A stretch of 64,000 nt of DNA. Source: Carettochelys insculpta. Lineage: Eukaryota; Chordata; Testudines; Carettochelyidae. A program made the position numbers and the translations under genes. Shown here piece by piece: positions 35,021 to 47,425 of this stretch (within the stretch, counting starts at the first letter, position 1; each line of letters starts with the position of its first letter). The notes beneath the pieces are model-generated. The model was not told the DNA's origin, searched no databases, and saw only the letters and a program-made list of their open reading frames with translations. Where the stretch lies: NCBI RefSeq assembly GCF_033958435.1, contig NC_134161.1, positions 7,130,001 through 7,194,000 of the forward strand, written 5' to 3'.

Positions 35021-38000
35021 GCGGCATGTGGGAGAAGGACGGGCGGCTCAGCGGGGAGGCGAGGAGAAAAGCAACACTCCTGGCTCAGTCTAAACCAACG
35101 GCCCAGCAGGCAGCCTATCACGGTGGTTGAGAGGAAAGGCAGCTGCTCTGTTGTCTGTTGGTGCCAGCCCTGAGGAAACCCTGGGCAGGGAAGCCTGCTG
35201 CACGTCAGCCTGAGGGAGTGCTGCTGGGACCCCACCTAGGCCTCCAGCCCTGGGACAGGACAGACGAAGAGGCCCAGCTCACCTGCAATATCAGCGCTGG
35301 GCGCTGAGGGGCAGGCCGGGTGTGGGACATGAAGCCTCCCGGCTGGCCAGTTAGACCCCAGCCTCGTGGGGGAAGGAAAGCTGCCTGGTGGCCTGCCTGG
35401 GATGGGCTGGCTGGGCACACATGGTGGTCCCAAGCCATTGCTCCAGTGGCACCCATCAGCCCCCTCCTCCAGCCCAGGGGGTGAATGGACTGTGGTGTTG
35501 GAGCTCCATCCTGCCCCAAGAGGAGGGCTGAGAGGGTGGAAGGGCGTGGGGAGGTGCCTGAGTCGTCGCCTGCACTCTCCCTGTTCACTGGAGGGAGGCA
35601 CACAGCATCTGTGGCTGACCACCCCCCCCCCACACCTCCCACCGGCGCTAAACACCTGGCACCGGAACCAAAAGGATAACAGAAAAACGAAACCAAAAAC
35701 TTACTGTCCGCTCTCGCTCGTTACGTCTACGAAGACCTTGATCCTCATTCTGCACGCAGAGCACGGGCGAGACACCGCAAGAGAGAGAGGTTACCGTCCG
35801 CTCTGCGCCTGGCCAGCGGCAGACACTTACCTACAGGCTACGGTGGGGCTCTACAGGGGTCCTTCCAGCACAGGGAAACAAGTGGGGGCTACGGGAGGGG
35901 GAGAGGCAGCCCAGACCCATCTGACTCACTCATACAGTCACTCGTGCCACGGCAGAGACCCTCGCTGCAGCCTGTCCCCTCCTCAAGGCATCTCTGTCCC
36001 CAGGGTGCCTGTCCTGGGGATGCCCTCACCCTGGACTGTCCTCTCCCTCTCTCCACAGGGACTCGCCCTGCAGGAGCACCCCTCCCTGTGGGGCGCCAGG
36101 CTGGTGGCAGAGACATACCAGGGCTGGAATGGGGCTGAAGCCTTGTAGCATTTCCCAGCAGACCTTTGTAAAGCTATTTCCCCTCCTTAATCTCCCTCAG
36201 CCTGAACCACCCTCTCCTGCTTCTCTCTCTCCTCACCCCTACTCCACCTGCCTCCACACACAATGGTCCCAAACCCCTGAAGGGCCACTCACCCCCGGGG
36301 GTGCGCTCCAGCCACCAGCCCCGGGGGACTGGCTTCAACGCCTTCCCTTGCTGCAGCAGAGGAGAGACAGGTAAAGCACTGGGGCCGTCACTTGGCTTCC
36401 CTCAGGCAGACCTGGTCTCACCTTTGCTCCAGGCTCACCCCACTCCCCTCCCTGGCAGCTCTGGGCCTCCCAGACCTGCTGCTCAGAGGCTGGGACCCTC
36501 CACCTCCTGCGGCCTCAGCTTGCCCCCTTCAAGTGGTGCCACAACAAGGGAAGGGGCAGTGGGAGGCTGTAGTCACTGTGAGTTGAGACACCTTGTAAGG
36601 GGGTCCAGGGGTGGCACAGGTGGGGTGAAAGCTGCCAGGCCCCTTCCCAAACAGCACCTGAGTGGTTTGGCCCAGTTGCAAGGCTTCCATCTGCTCACGC
36701 TGAGAGCCTGGGGCTGCCCGAGCAAAGCATGGACCACAGGGCTGCCCCGGCCGCTGCAGGGGAGAATGGGAGATGGATGCGCCTCTCCGGGGCCCACGCC
36801 CAGAGGTCGGTTGTCACTTGTGTGGTGTGTGAAGAGGCCTGACGCACACAGCAGGGAGGCAGCAGGCTGGCGAGCGAAGGCTGCCCAAGAGCGGCCCGTT
36901 ACCCCAGGCACAGCTGGACTATGCTCTGAGCCAGGCTCCCATCCCTCCAGCGGAAGGGAGCAGGAGGTGGAGAGCCAGAGCTGGGTATCAGTCCCAGGGA
37001 ACTGAGGGGGGAACACTGGCAGTGGCATGGATAAGGTCACTCCATTCCCAAGACCCCAGAAGGTCCCTTGCCCCCTCACAGCCACTCTCTTTCCCTGTGC
37101 CATCGGATCCATTCATCGCGGTTCTCCTTTCCAAATCCTTGTGTGGCCGCTACCCTGCCCCTCTCTGCCAGCTCTCCAGGCTGCCCAGCCTCTGTGCCAT
37201 CACAGTGCCAGCTGCTCTCCTGCCTGCCTTAGGAGGAGGCGGTGGAAACCTTGCTACCTTCCCTAGCTGCACTGCCCCTCGGCGCTGGCTGTCCAGGCTG
37301 CTCTTCTTTGGACACCAGTTGTGCCAGGCTGGCTCAGCCACTCCCCATTGCTTCCCCATCTCTCAGGGATATTTGCATATTGAAGAATTATCTGTGCTAC
37401 ACAGCCCTGAGCTAACCGCGCAGATAATAGTTCGTTATTACCCGGGTCCAATTAGCTAGTTTATCAGCTGCCTCCCTGTTCTTCCTCTAGCTCCATCCCT
37501 GCACGGCCAAGCTGGCTGTGCCATTAACCATGCTGCTCTGGGCTAAGCGTGCAGAGATTTTTGGGTGGGGTTGGATGCAGATGCAGAGGGTGGGAGTTCA
37601 GGTCCAGGCACCCCTGGCCAGCAGGGCCCAGTCCCCCAGGGACTGGGGGGGAGGAAAGGAAGGGGTAATGCACCCTATTGCTCTTGGTCTGGCTGTCCCA
37701 GCTGTGGCGTCTGTTGCCTCCAGATTTCTCTGCTGTCTGGAAAGATGGCGTGGCCCACCAGGAATGGCGGTAAAGGGAACGGGATGTACGGGATCCCAGC
37801 AAATCCTGCTCCCCCACTGCTTGCCTCAGACTGTCCCCATCAGCTAGAGATGAGCAGGACCGTTTCCTGAATACAGCTAGTGTTTATGGGCTCTAGAGCC
37901 AGGCCATCTGCAAAGCCAAACCCATGGCAGGCCAGGCTCTGCCTGCTGCTTGCAATGAGAGGCCGGGCAGAGCTGGGGCCAGGGATCGGAACTTCCAGGG

Positions 38001-38064
38001 AGTCTTGAGCCAAACCTCCTGTCTTGGGCTTCTCTGGGTAATGGGTGACTTGCAACACTGGCCG
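35021..38064. other. GC-rich, no supported gene
   Basis: Long frames such as 35366-36148 and 36301-37005 are open because stop codons are rare in GC-rich DNA. They are proline/glycine/serine-rich, overlap frames on the other strand and have no domains. A poly-C run lies at about 35623-35633. An octamer-like ATTTGCAT occurs at 37371-37378 inside a short AT-rich island (37365-37460). Confidence 0.45.
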
Positions 38065-38072
38065 CTCCTGGG

Positions 38073-38269
38073 CAGTGCTCCCGCTAACTTTTCCCATCCT
38101 TGGGCAGAATAAATATTGTTAAATGCACTGTGGCATGTGCCAATGTGCACCACCATTAGAAACACAGGCTGCTGGCCAGGGCTGGCTGTGGGAGCTCTGC
38201 TAATCATCTGGGCAACCCTGGAATCTCTCCTGGGTGGCCGCCCAAGTGCTCAGCTTACAGGGAATGCTG
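38073..38269 (+). mobile_element. hAT-type MITE, copy 6, exact 8-bp target duplication
   Basis: This is the diagnostic copy. It is flanked by the perfect octamer ctcctggg (38065-38072 and 38270-38277). The ends are cagtgctcccgctaa at the left and acagggaatgctg at the right, imperfect inverted repeats. The 197-bp body includes ttcccatccttgggcagaat, aatgtgcaccaccattagaa, ctctgctaatcatctggg and ggccgcccaagtgctcagct. An 8-bp duplication with CAGTG-type ends places the family in the hAT superfamily. No transposase is encoded, so it was moved by another element. Confidence 0.92.
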
Positions 38270-38277
38270 CTCCTGGG

Positions 38278-39639
38278 CCTTATAGGTCTCAGGTTGGTGC
38301 ACCGATTCCAGATTGGAACTCAGCTTCTGGCCCCACTGCCTGCTGTGCCACAGAGGGCTGAGCCATCCCAAGGAAGGAAAAGCATCCCCTGTGCGATTCA
38401 GCTGGCTGAGGCTTCATCAGAGCTGGGCCTTTCTCACGGAAACCAGGGCACCTTCCACACCCACAGAAACTCCCAAGTCAAGTTTAACTCCTGGTGTCAT
38501 TCTGTTGCCCTGGCACAGCTGCATCTGGGATGCCCCTGACCAAGGTATCACTGCAGCTTCCCCCATCTGTGTCCTAGCTTCAAACATCCACAAAGCCACA
38601 AGGTCAGCTCTTTCGTCGACAGGTAGAGGGAAAGTCCTATGACAACACAGGAGCTTACAGACCAGCCTGAGCCCCCTGTCTGAAATCCTCCAAAGCACAG
38701 GGCATGTTTGGAGCTGGGGATGCCCCCAGCCTCTGAGGTCCCTGGCACCAGCCACTGTGGACACGGGGAGCAGGTGACAGACAAAGCCGAGAAAAAAGTG
38801 GAACAAGAGCGGAGGTGGCAGGTTCGGAAGTTGTGACAAAGGGCTGGATGGGAGGAGGACATGGGAGTCTGGCACAGGCTGGTTAAAGAAGAGCACTGGC
38901 CTCTTATATTACTGGGTAACTCCTCACCCCACATCCCATGAGCCAGGGCTGGGGGTTACTGATCATATAAACACTCACACGCCTGGGCAGAGTGCAGGAG
39001 GAGAGTAGACACAAAGGATTGGATGCGGAGCAGGGTAGGTGTCGGTAGTGCAGCCAGAAAAGACACACAAATGCTTTCACAAACGCCCTCCAACGTTCAC
39101 ACGTTCTCTGTGGTTCACACACAGGCACAAACTCACCCTCTTACACAAACACGGACACGGGCTCTTACACAGAAACTCTCTCACACACACGTCCTGAGCC
39201 GGGGCCAGAGGATGAGTGGCTGTGGCTGTGGGGAGCTGCTTTCCTGTCCCTCTGGCTGTGGGTGGAGAGGGGAGGACAGAGGATCACCCACCACCACCAC
39301 TCTGGCTCTTCCAACCCCCTGCCTCGGGATGCTGCCCTTGGCAAATGTCCTGCCTGAGTGTCAGGAGGAGCATCTGCTGGCCTTGTGCCCTCTCACCTCC
39401 CAGGCCCTGCAGAGCTGCGCGCTGCCTCAGAGCGGGGCTGGCCTCGGGGTCACAAGGAGCAGGTGGCCACCACCCGTCTGACCCATCTGTCTGCAGCGGG
39501 TACAGTGCTGAGGGGCCAGGATGGGGCTTCTTGGGTGGGTGTTATTTGTGGAGCATGTCCCTCTCCCAGGCAAACGGCCTGTCCTGTCCCACGCTTGCTT
39601 TCATGTGGCTGTCCAGCCCAGCATTCCCAGGGCACGAAC
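38278..39639. other. No supported coding sequence; possible 3' UTR/downstream flank of the receptor gene
   Basis: On the minus strand this lies downstream of the stop codon at 40276-40278. Reading the interval I did not find a clear minus-strand AATAAA or ATTAAA, so the transcript end is not located. Irregular CA-rich sequence occupies 39090-39200. Confidence 0.4.
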
Positions 39640-40190
39640 GCTCGCCGTCCCCAGCCCTCTCTCTCCTCTGCTGCTCACGCCCTCTCTCCTTCCCTCCCAC
39701 CAGGTCCTTTCTCGCTGGGCGGCGTCATTGGAGCTCCTCCGACCCACCTTGCCTCGTACTGCAGGTTCCTCTGCACACACCTGGGCAGCAGCCCACAAGC
39801 TTTTGCAAGGCTTCTCTTGGCAGGCGCTGGCGCGGCCAGCCTCCTCTTCTGCCCAGCCCACCGCCGCCGCCTCACTGCAGGTTCCCCAGGCTGTTCCAAC
39901 CGGCGACGCCCCACCCTCACCTCACGCTGTGCCAGCCAGAAACCCCCCGTGGTGCCCCCCCCGCCCTGCCCCCATCCTCTCCACGCAGCACAATGCGCAC
40001 GGATGGGCGGTCATGCTGCTGCGGGCCGCATGCACGAGAGGCGAGGCCGCCCCGCACGCGATTTCCACTCTCGCTGGGCAGGCCGCACGAGGAAGCATGC
40101 AACAGCCCCGTGATGACGCGGGTGGGAGGCGTGAGCAGACCACGGGCAACACTGCACAAGGGAGGAAAGTGAGCGCTGGTGTGGGAGGAG
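39640..40190. other. CpG-rich stretch next to the receptor gene's last exon
   Basis: CpG dinucleotides are dense, especially at 39900-40160, where I count roughly 27 in about 260 bp. Elsewhere they are sparse. The 318- and 251-codon plus-strand frames spanning it overlap each other and have no domain, so they look like composition artefacts. It could be an unmethylated island, a promoter on either strand, or simply GC-rich 3' UTR. Confidence 0.5.
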
Positions 40191-40275
40191 CACAGACTTC
40201 ACCGGCACGGAAAGGGGAGTGCGTTTGTGTACCTTGAGGCCAGAATCTTAGGGGGAAGGCCTAGACTGGCATGCG

Positions 40276-40416
40276 CTAGTGTAAGTTAGGCTGGATGCTT
40301 GCATACTCGACTAGGTCTCCGCCAGCTTGGATGGAGCTCCGGGGGCTGGGCGACGAGGCCAGAGCGGATGTGTCCAGCTCTGCATAGTGGACATCACAGT
40401 CCTTGGTGCCTGAATT
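40276..40416 (-). CDS. Nectin/PVR-like receptor, terminal coding exon with two ITIM-type motifs
   Basis: The exon starts after a polypyrimidine-ag acceptor (ttatctccag on the minus strand) in phase 0. It encodes 46 residues beginning NSGTKDCD and ends with TAG. The peptide contains VHYAEL (residues 9-14) and VEYASI (36-41). Both fit the ITIM consensus (I/V/L/S)xYxx(L/V/I), and their tyrosines are 27 residues apart. Such tandem motifs in an Ig-family receptor tail recruit SH2 phosphatases when phosphorylated. The C-terminus, QPNLH, lacks the hydrophobic PDZ ligand by which classical nectins bind afadin. It joins in frame to the exon at 48969-49079 across an ~8.5-kb intron. Family membership is inferred from the joined tail, not from this exon alone. 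A PVR-like or other ITIM receptor is possible. Confidence 0.75.
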   Translation of the reverse strand, partial: NSGTKDCDVHYAELDTSALASSPSPRSSIQAGGDLVEYASIQPNLH

Positions 40417-41364
40417 CTGGAGATAAGAGAGCAGTGAGGCGTGAAAACACAGAGGGGATGGCAGAGGGTGGGGCGGGAGTGAAGGTGAACAACACCGGGG
40501 TGGGGGGGACAGCGTGCACAGAGGTGGAGGGGGTCCATGGGAATGGGGGTGGGGGCATGCCAAGAGGCACGAGAAAGAGCAGGGGAGACGGTGGGGAATG
40601 AAAGCGGGGGAGAGGAAAGACGAGACGAGTGAAAGGGGGAGAAGAGATAAGAAAGTGGGAAAATGAACAATCGTTGCAATGAAAATCCCCCATCCAAGCC
40701 AGGACCTGCAGGGCATTTCTCCCTGTGTGTTAGCCAAGCTGGACAATCAAACCTCTCTTCCAGGCCGATGGCCTACAGCAGCTGCTCCACCCCAGCTGAG
40801 CTGGGGCTACATCCCCACCCCTGGCAGCTACTCCCTGCTGCGGGCCGCTCCATCTTTGGGAACCTGGGGCCGAAATCCCAGCCCCTTTGACGTCTATGGC
40901 AAAGCTCCCCTGGACTTCAGTGGGACCAGATTGTCACCCCTGGGGATGGTGAACTGGATTCAACCTGCATGAGAGGGCAGCACTGCTCAGTTCTGCGCCG
41001 TCTCGCTGCAGAGGGCCTGGGGCAGGGTGGGGGACACGGACCAGAATCAGGGCAATGCCTGTGGTTTAGGCCCTAGGAGAACAGGTGCACACGTGTGTGT
41101 GGGAACGGTGGGTGGATCCCTGGTGATATACACAGGCCTTTGAGGGGAGGTTCCCACAGCTGTTCTGAGCTCCTGTAGCCACTGAAGAGCATCTAGCCAC
41201 CAGTGGAATACTGCACATGGAGCTCTCAAAGCCATGGCGTGGGGCTCAAAAAGCCAACACCCTCCCCCTAAGGCCGACACTAGGGCTGGGCAGGGGTCTG
41301 TTCTTCCCCCTATTCCTTCCCCTTGTACATGGCTCTCTCTTGGAGGTCTAGTGCTCGACTAGAT

Positions 41365-41450
41365 TGCTAGTTCTTGGGGCAGGGAACCATTCCCACGATC
41401 CAGCTGCATAGCACCAGCACGTCTGGAGGGGCTCAGCAGTAATAAACCTT
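41365..41450 (+). repeat. SINE 3' tail-like fragment
   Basis: 'cttggggcagggaaccattc' followed by tgcatagcaccagcacgtct and a cagtaataaacc end resembles the 3' part of a common sauropsid SINE. Only the tail is recognisable. Confidence 0.4.
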
Positions 41451-41554
41451 GCACAGACAGCACGGTACATACCTGGCCTCCTCAGTGGGCTTCTCTCGGG
41501 CGACCACCAAGTGCCTCAGTGAGCAGAGATGAGTGAACCTCACGGGAGGTTTGT

Positions 41555-41660
41555 TTTAGAGGGGGAAACTGAGGCACAGAGCAGGGCAGTGCCCATGTTC
41601 CCACCCAGAATCAGTGCCAGAGCTGAGAGCAGAACACAGCTCTGCTGACACCCAGCATTC
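41555..41660 (-). repeat. MIR/CORE-SINE-type fragment, minus strand
   Basis: On the plus strand ggggaaactgaggcacagag (about 41560-41579), then agtgccagagctgagagcag and acacagctctgctgacaccc. This is the reversed order of the SINE core. Confidence 0.6.
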
Positions 41661-42365
41661 AGGTGCACTGCAGTCACCTTGTCCAGACAGCATTTCGGGA
41701 GATTGCCCCAAAGCCCACCCATGCAACGGGCCCATGTGAACCGACCAACAAGCGTGTTTGCTGTGGCTTGCCAAAGGGCAGGCAGGATGCTTCCAGGCAC
41801 AGAAGCCTCTTCTCATGTCCCCTCCCTGAGCTACTGCATCCTGTGCAAAATAGGTAAAAGGTGTTTAATTGGAGACCGTTCCCAGCTCTGCTTCTGAACT
41901 GTTCTCCACCATTTATCAGCCCTGGCAGAGCCATTTCCGGAGGTTTATGGCTCGGTAATGAGCTGTTTTAAACACCTGTTGCTGAACAGGGTGATTAGCT
42001 GAGTCCTGACCTCAGCTGGCCTTGATGTACCAAACCTCCTGCTGTACCCCTGCCAGGCAGAACCCCTCCTGTTGACAGTGGGAAATGAAAGGCAAACAAT
42101 GGGGGTTCTCCCGCTACCCAATTCCCCCATGGACACCCAGACAGGCTGGTCTTTGGAGGGGAACCAGCAGAGGCGAAGGTGCATTTTGTGCTGCTCGCTG
42201 GTGGAGGGAGCGGAAAGGTTAGCAACAGCAGACCTGGTGCACAGCCAGGAGTTCACACACATTTGGGGGCTGTGGTTTGTGAGAGAGGGCATGTACAGCT
42301 GAGGGAAGCACAGGGAATGCGTATGTGTAGGTGTGCAGTATAGTTGTGTTTGTGAGGGGCTGTGA

Positions 42366-42381
42366 GTGTGTGTGTGTGTGT
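42366..42381 (+). repeat. (GT)n microsatellite
   Basis: An uninterrupted GT run inside a broader GT-rich stretch (42320-42390). It produces His-Thr runs in a minus-strand frame that should not be read as a protein. Confidence 0.9.
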
Positions 42382-45179
42382 GAGACACACAGGGGGTTGG
42401 CATTTGAGGCAATAACAACAAACACACACAGGGCATCAAGCCCCCCTGGCTGACGGAGACCTGAGCGGTCTGTGACTTTGTTGCATGCTGCAGATGAGTG
42501 TTTCTCTTGTTGCACCAATAAAGTCACACTGAACAGGGCTGCAAGGGTGTGTGGTGGTGAAGGGGGTTGGCAAAGATCCCTGAACACCTTTGGGTCAGTT
42601 CTGGATCGTGCTCTAGACAAGCCAAACCCCAGACTACCGTGACCATGCTCTGGCACCAAACTTTGCTGCATAAACCCCTTCTCTGGGCCTAGAGAGGCGT
42701 GGCCCAAAGCGCAATGGGCTCTGGGAGTGGGATCTGTGTCCTGCAGAATCTCTGGAGCCTCTGCCACTCCCAGGCTCACTCCTGCACCTGCTGCTAGTTG
42801 GGAACAAAATGTCTTGCAAGAGCAATAAGGCGGCTTGTGCACAAGGGCTGATGCCAACACCCCGGAAATTGTTCTGTCAACCCAACCAATGACGCAGCTG
42901 CCTGGATCAATGAGCCCTTTCCCTCTGCACCTGCAGTGAGGTCACCCCCACCCCATCGGTACCTCTCACCTGGGCTTGCACACATGCACACTCCCCCTGT
43001 GCCACTCGCTCACATCCACATGCAACACAGACATCCACAGCACCGATGCTCACGTGTGCTCCCCTTCACGCACCCACACATCACACTGACATTTCCGCAC
43101 ACCCCTTGTGCACACATAGACTCACTTTCAAGGCCAGGCACACTGGCAGCCCCACTCCCATTCAGGCGCACGCACGGTTCCATACACTAGAGAGAGACCA
43201 GCACTTGGAGCAATCTGCAGCGTTGGGCTGTGTTTAGATCTGGGCCTTCGCTGCTGGTGCTTCTCTAACATACCGGCACGCTCACAGTTATGTGCGCAAA
43301 CATGCTCCCTTCTGCAACGTGCCCTCACGCGGAGCTACACTGAAACCCAGACGCAGCGTGGTCCCAGCAGCCCTGGTGGCAGACTCTACGTCCTTCTCTG
43401 CCCTGAGATCCCAGGCAGAGAAAACAGAGTGGAGCCCAGAGGCACTGGCCTAGTGCAGATCTTGGAGGGGGGCTGTTTGCTGGTCATTTTGCCCTTGCAC
43501 GGGGGCTGCAGTGTTTGGGGGGCAGTCTTGGCTATTTGAGCCTCCCCTAGGCCTGGGCTGCACCCTAGAGATGCCAGGCTGTCACTGTCACAAACACCCC
43601 CAATCGGCTCCCCTGAAAGAAAAGGGTGGGGCAAGGGAGGGACATTTCACCCGTGCAGCTGGGGCAGCCTGGGCCCCTGCAGCTTGGGGAGGTGGGAGAG
43701 ACAGTGTGGGGTGAAGTGAAAATGTCCTTCTCTCGGGGTGCAGATAGCACAAGCACCGCTCAGGGAGACTGCGACGTTCGCCTGCCCTGCTGCAGGCCCA
43801 GTGAGGATGTGAGGGTGGTGGTGCCTGTGCCGCCCAGGGCATCGGCGGTGGTGGCCCATGACTCTTGCTGGAGCCAGTGAGGCAGAAGGGGCCTCAAGGG
43901 GAGGAGGGGCCTGGAGTCAGCGGGGAGAAATGATCGCTGGAATTTAGAGGCTGCTGCAGCTGTTGCCGGTCACTTTGCAGGGCTCAGCACTCAGGGATTC
44001 TCTTTCCCCCTCTCCTCCTGCTTCCATCCATCCCCTCTCCTCCTCTGCCTCCATTTTCCCTCCGCTGGCAGCGCGCTTCCCCCCGCCCCATCTCTCCTCA
44101 CCATCTCGTTAATCCCTTTCCCACTCGCTTTCGCTCCCACTGTGCAAAATCATCGCCCTGAAGCTGCAGTTTTCATGCATCACTGTGAAGAATCTACTTC
44201 ACCCTAAATTATGAGACATCACACAATTCATTTAACGTCTGAAGAGCCCACCCCCATCTAAATGCAGCCTGCTTGGTTCCCTGGTCCCCTCCCTGCTCTG
44301 TGTCGAAGCAGACAAGGCGCCAGTGGAATAGAAGCATCCCCTATTCCTCCAGCATCTTCCAATCCGAAGGGTCCCGGAGCCACTTATACATCGTTTAGCC
44401 ACAGTAAGCTCTTCAGCATGCACTGTGGAACGTTCTGCGGAGCAGGGCAGGGCAGGAAGAGACCAAATGAAACCACAGGAGAATGTAGGGGTCAGGCTGT
44501 AATTTGCCCCCAAGCACTGGGGCGCTGACCTGGCCTGACTACTCCCGACGTGAAACGGGACTATTGTGTCCCCACTCATCTCCAGCAGCACAGATCCCCA
44601 GAGCAGCGTGTCAGCCCTGGGACCAGCACAATCACCTCCAGCCTCCACAGCTGGCTCCTCGAGGGCTCCCACACCTGTACTGGCTTAGCGTGACCTTCCT
44701 GCCCCTCAAGCTCTAACGCCGCACTCCCAAGCCTTTTCCATGCCAAGACCTGCCCCTAGCCCACCACCCTCCTCGCATCCAGCTGGGACAGCCTCAGGCT
44801 CCTTCTCCTCTTAGCACCACGGGCAGGGCCTGGGATCGTGGACACCTGTTTGCAATCCCTCGGCTCCGATGCCCCTGTGGCCAGGAGGGCCACTCTGCTG
44901 CAGCAGCTCTTCACGTGGGCTCTCCGCCAGCGCTGCATCCCATCCCCTGCGGCGTGAGTTAGTGGAGGGTCTCCACCCTCAGCCAGAGATGGGATCTCGC
45001 TGCACAGCGCGGAGCAACGTACCCAGCTGAGCCTGAACCATCTCAGCAGCAGGATGACCGGTGAGGCTTCCCACTACCCAAGCTCCCCACCAGACCCCCC
45101 TGGCTGCTCTGGCCTGCAGGGAGGGCTGCTGGTGGGATGGCTGTGGCAGCTCGTGGTGCCTGGGCCACAGGGGTCTGGG

Positions 45180-45308
45180 CAGTGTTCACCGAGGCACATG
45201 CCAAGGTGCACCACCAAGGGAAACACTGCAGCGCTCTGCTGATCCGCTGGGCGGCTCCTGCCTGGCGACGAGATGGCCACCCCAGCACTCAGCTTACAGG
45301 GAAGGCTG
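45180..45308 (+). mobile_element. hAT-type MITE, copy 7, internally deleted
   Basis: The left end cagtgttcac jumps directly into the gaggcacatgccaaggtgca block, missing about 55 bp of the family body. It continues through ctctgctgatccgctgggcg to agcttacagggaaggctg. The six bases gtctgg occur just outside both ends, the remains of a target duplication. It lies in the long intron of the receptor gene. Confidence 0.75.
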
Positions 45309-47266
45309 GTCTGGAAAGGGCTTACGTGGGCCAGCAGAGCTTGCAGTCGGCTGGGTGCTGTTGGCAGGGGACGGGGCTGTCTCTGGGGGTGGATGGACAG
45401 CATGCTGATTCCCCCAGAGGGGCCCGTGGGAAGGCACTGGCAGAGCTGGGCCCTCCCCAGAGCACGGGCAGCCAGCAGATGCACACCTGTCCCGGACCCC
45501 ACGTGGCAGCCAGGGCGCACGACATGGGCACCCCCCAGCACTTGGCAGATCCCAGCGTGCCTGGCGCTGCCTGGCAGGAAGCGAGCACACCCCTCCCACT
45601 GACCTTTCAGCCGCCCGGCGAGAGTCAGCCGGGAGGGAGTGGAGGTGACGGGGGCAGGGCCCTGCTGTCCCCCAGACAATGAGCCCCAGGTGATCTCTGG
45701 GGTGTGCTGAGAGAGCCCCTGGGGGTTGGGGAAGGAGCAGGTGTGGATGCATTTGGTTCTAAAAATCAGTTTTCCCTCTGCGCCGGCATGAGGCCGAAGC
45801 CTTTTGAACATTTTCTCTGTGTGCTGGAGGCAGGGAGCGCTCTGCTCCTGTCCCGGCTCTGCCCGACTCCGAGCAGAGATCTTCCTCCCGATTATGCCAG
45901 CCAGCCTGACCTATCGATGGTGCAGAGCCAGCAGCCTGCAGGAGAGCAGGGGCCTGGGAATGGATGCAGCAGGGGGACCGTGGGTCTGAACAGAGGCCGG
46001 GCTGCCTGAGCCCAGCTCTGGGGCGGGGTGGGCCGGCCCCGGGGGCAATGAACAATGCGGGAGACAGGTTCCCAAGGGCCATTCAACATCACCCATGGGA
46101 GCTGGGCACTTGGGGGCCACTGTCTATTCACTGGGAAGGGCGTCCTGGTGGCGTCACACCCAGATGGGTTCAAGGGCCAGTGGGGTCACTCCATTGTGGG
46201 TGGTAGGGAATTCCTGCTGCTCACACCCAGACCGTCGCCAGGGCCCTGCCAAAGATGAGGCAGAAGCAAAGGGGCAGGTGTCAGGGATTTCAGGCAAGGG
46301 ACACTGATCTTGCCTGCCTGCCCTGGGGTGTGGGATAGGGCTGGGGGCGGGGAGCAGAACACCACAGACCAGAGCCCTCTGACTTCTCCAAGGACAGAGC
46401 CAGCAGAGGGACAGGATCAAGAGACACTTCTCACCCACACTGTCCCTACAGGCTCCACCCTCCCTGGGAAGGACCCCCTGGGGGGAGAAGGCAAGTTTGG
46501 TTTTCATGCCCTGCCCCAGTGCCCAACATGAGGGGAGGTTTCGGGGGCTGTGTCTGCTCGGAGCTCTTCTACACTTACCAAACCCAGTTCCTGCGGTTAC
46601 CACAGGGCCACCATCTTCCCAACCCCTCAGCCAGCTTCTCAGCCACCTGCATTAACTCGTCTCTTGTTATTACCAAAGCAAGTGTGTCACTGACTGCCCT
46701 GGGTTGGCAGCAGTTAGGAGTGAATGGACAAGCACAGGGGCTAAAGCCCTGGGCTCTACTCCATGAGCTAAAGGCCAGCTGGTGCTCACCTTAGGCTGTA
46801 GAGGACACAATGAAGTGGTCTAGGTACGACTACATGGGACAGTTAACCACACTTAGGTGTGTGGGATACACAAGTTAACTCCTTTCCTGTAATTCTGGGG
46901 CAGATTTGGTTCCCAGATCCCATCCTCTGACCACAGCTTGGCTCTGGTATCCTGCTGGAAATTGGCACCCAACTGGGGAGATGAGGAGTCATCCCCCTGA
47001 CAATTGTCAGTAGCGAGTTTGTCCCCTGAGGGCCATCTGCCCCCTGAAGCTGTGGTGAAGTCCCTGGGATCACAGCAGTGGAGCCAAGAGCAGAGTTTGG
47101 CCTGTAGGGTTAGTTTTTACCCACTGTCCTGTTGATTGACATTCATCAGATAAAGGCGATATGGTCTGACTGTCCTCTCCTTCATTCTGGAGATTCTCAG
47201 TAGAATCACACTGGTGCAAAAGAAGCAAGAGGGGAAAATCCTGCTCCCCATCCAACCATCCATGCC

Positions 47267-47425
47267 AGTCTCAGAGGGGTAGCCATGTTAGTGTGGGTCT
47301 GTGAAAACAAGGAGGCATCTTGTAGCACCATAAAGACCTGCACATTTACTTGGGCATAAGCTTTTGTGCATCAAAAGCACTTTGTCACCCGCCGATCCCC
47401 TCCTTGTTGTTTTCACAATCCACAC
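47267..47425 (+). mobile_element. Foldback element, copy 6
   Basis: The asymmetric end tctcagaggggtagccatgt at 47268-47287 is followed by an arm (gtctgtgaaaacaaggaggc and on) through gcataagcttttgtgcatca. A short reverse arm (cctccttgttgttttcacaa then tccacac) re-pairs only with the start of the first arm, so most of the second arm has been lost. The flanks catccatgcc and catcgtgcc may be a decayed duplication. It sits in the long receptor intron. Confidence 0.65.

Noticed and set aside
35366..37112. Cluster of 150-260-codon frames on both strands
   Set aside because: These are low-complexity Pro/Gly/Ser/Arg-rich translations that shadow each other, with no conserved motif.
39216..40172. 318-codon plus-strand open frame
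   Set aside because: It lies in CpG/GC-rich DNA where stops are rare, overlaps other long frames on both strands, and has no domain, signal peptide or splice context. It also runs antisense just downstream of the receptor's last exon.
41945..42860. Minus-strand frames with His-Thr repeats
   Set aside because: The repeats are just the (GT)n microsatellite read as codons.
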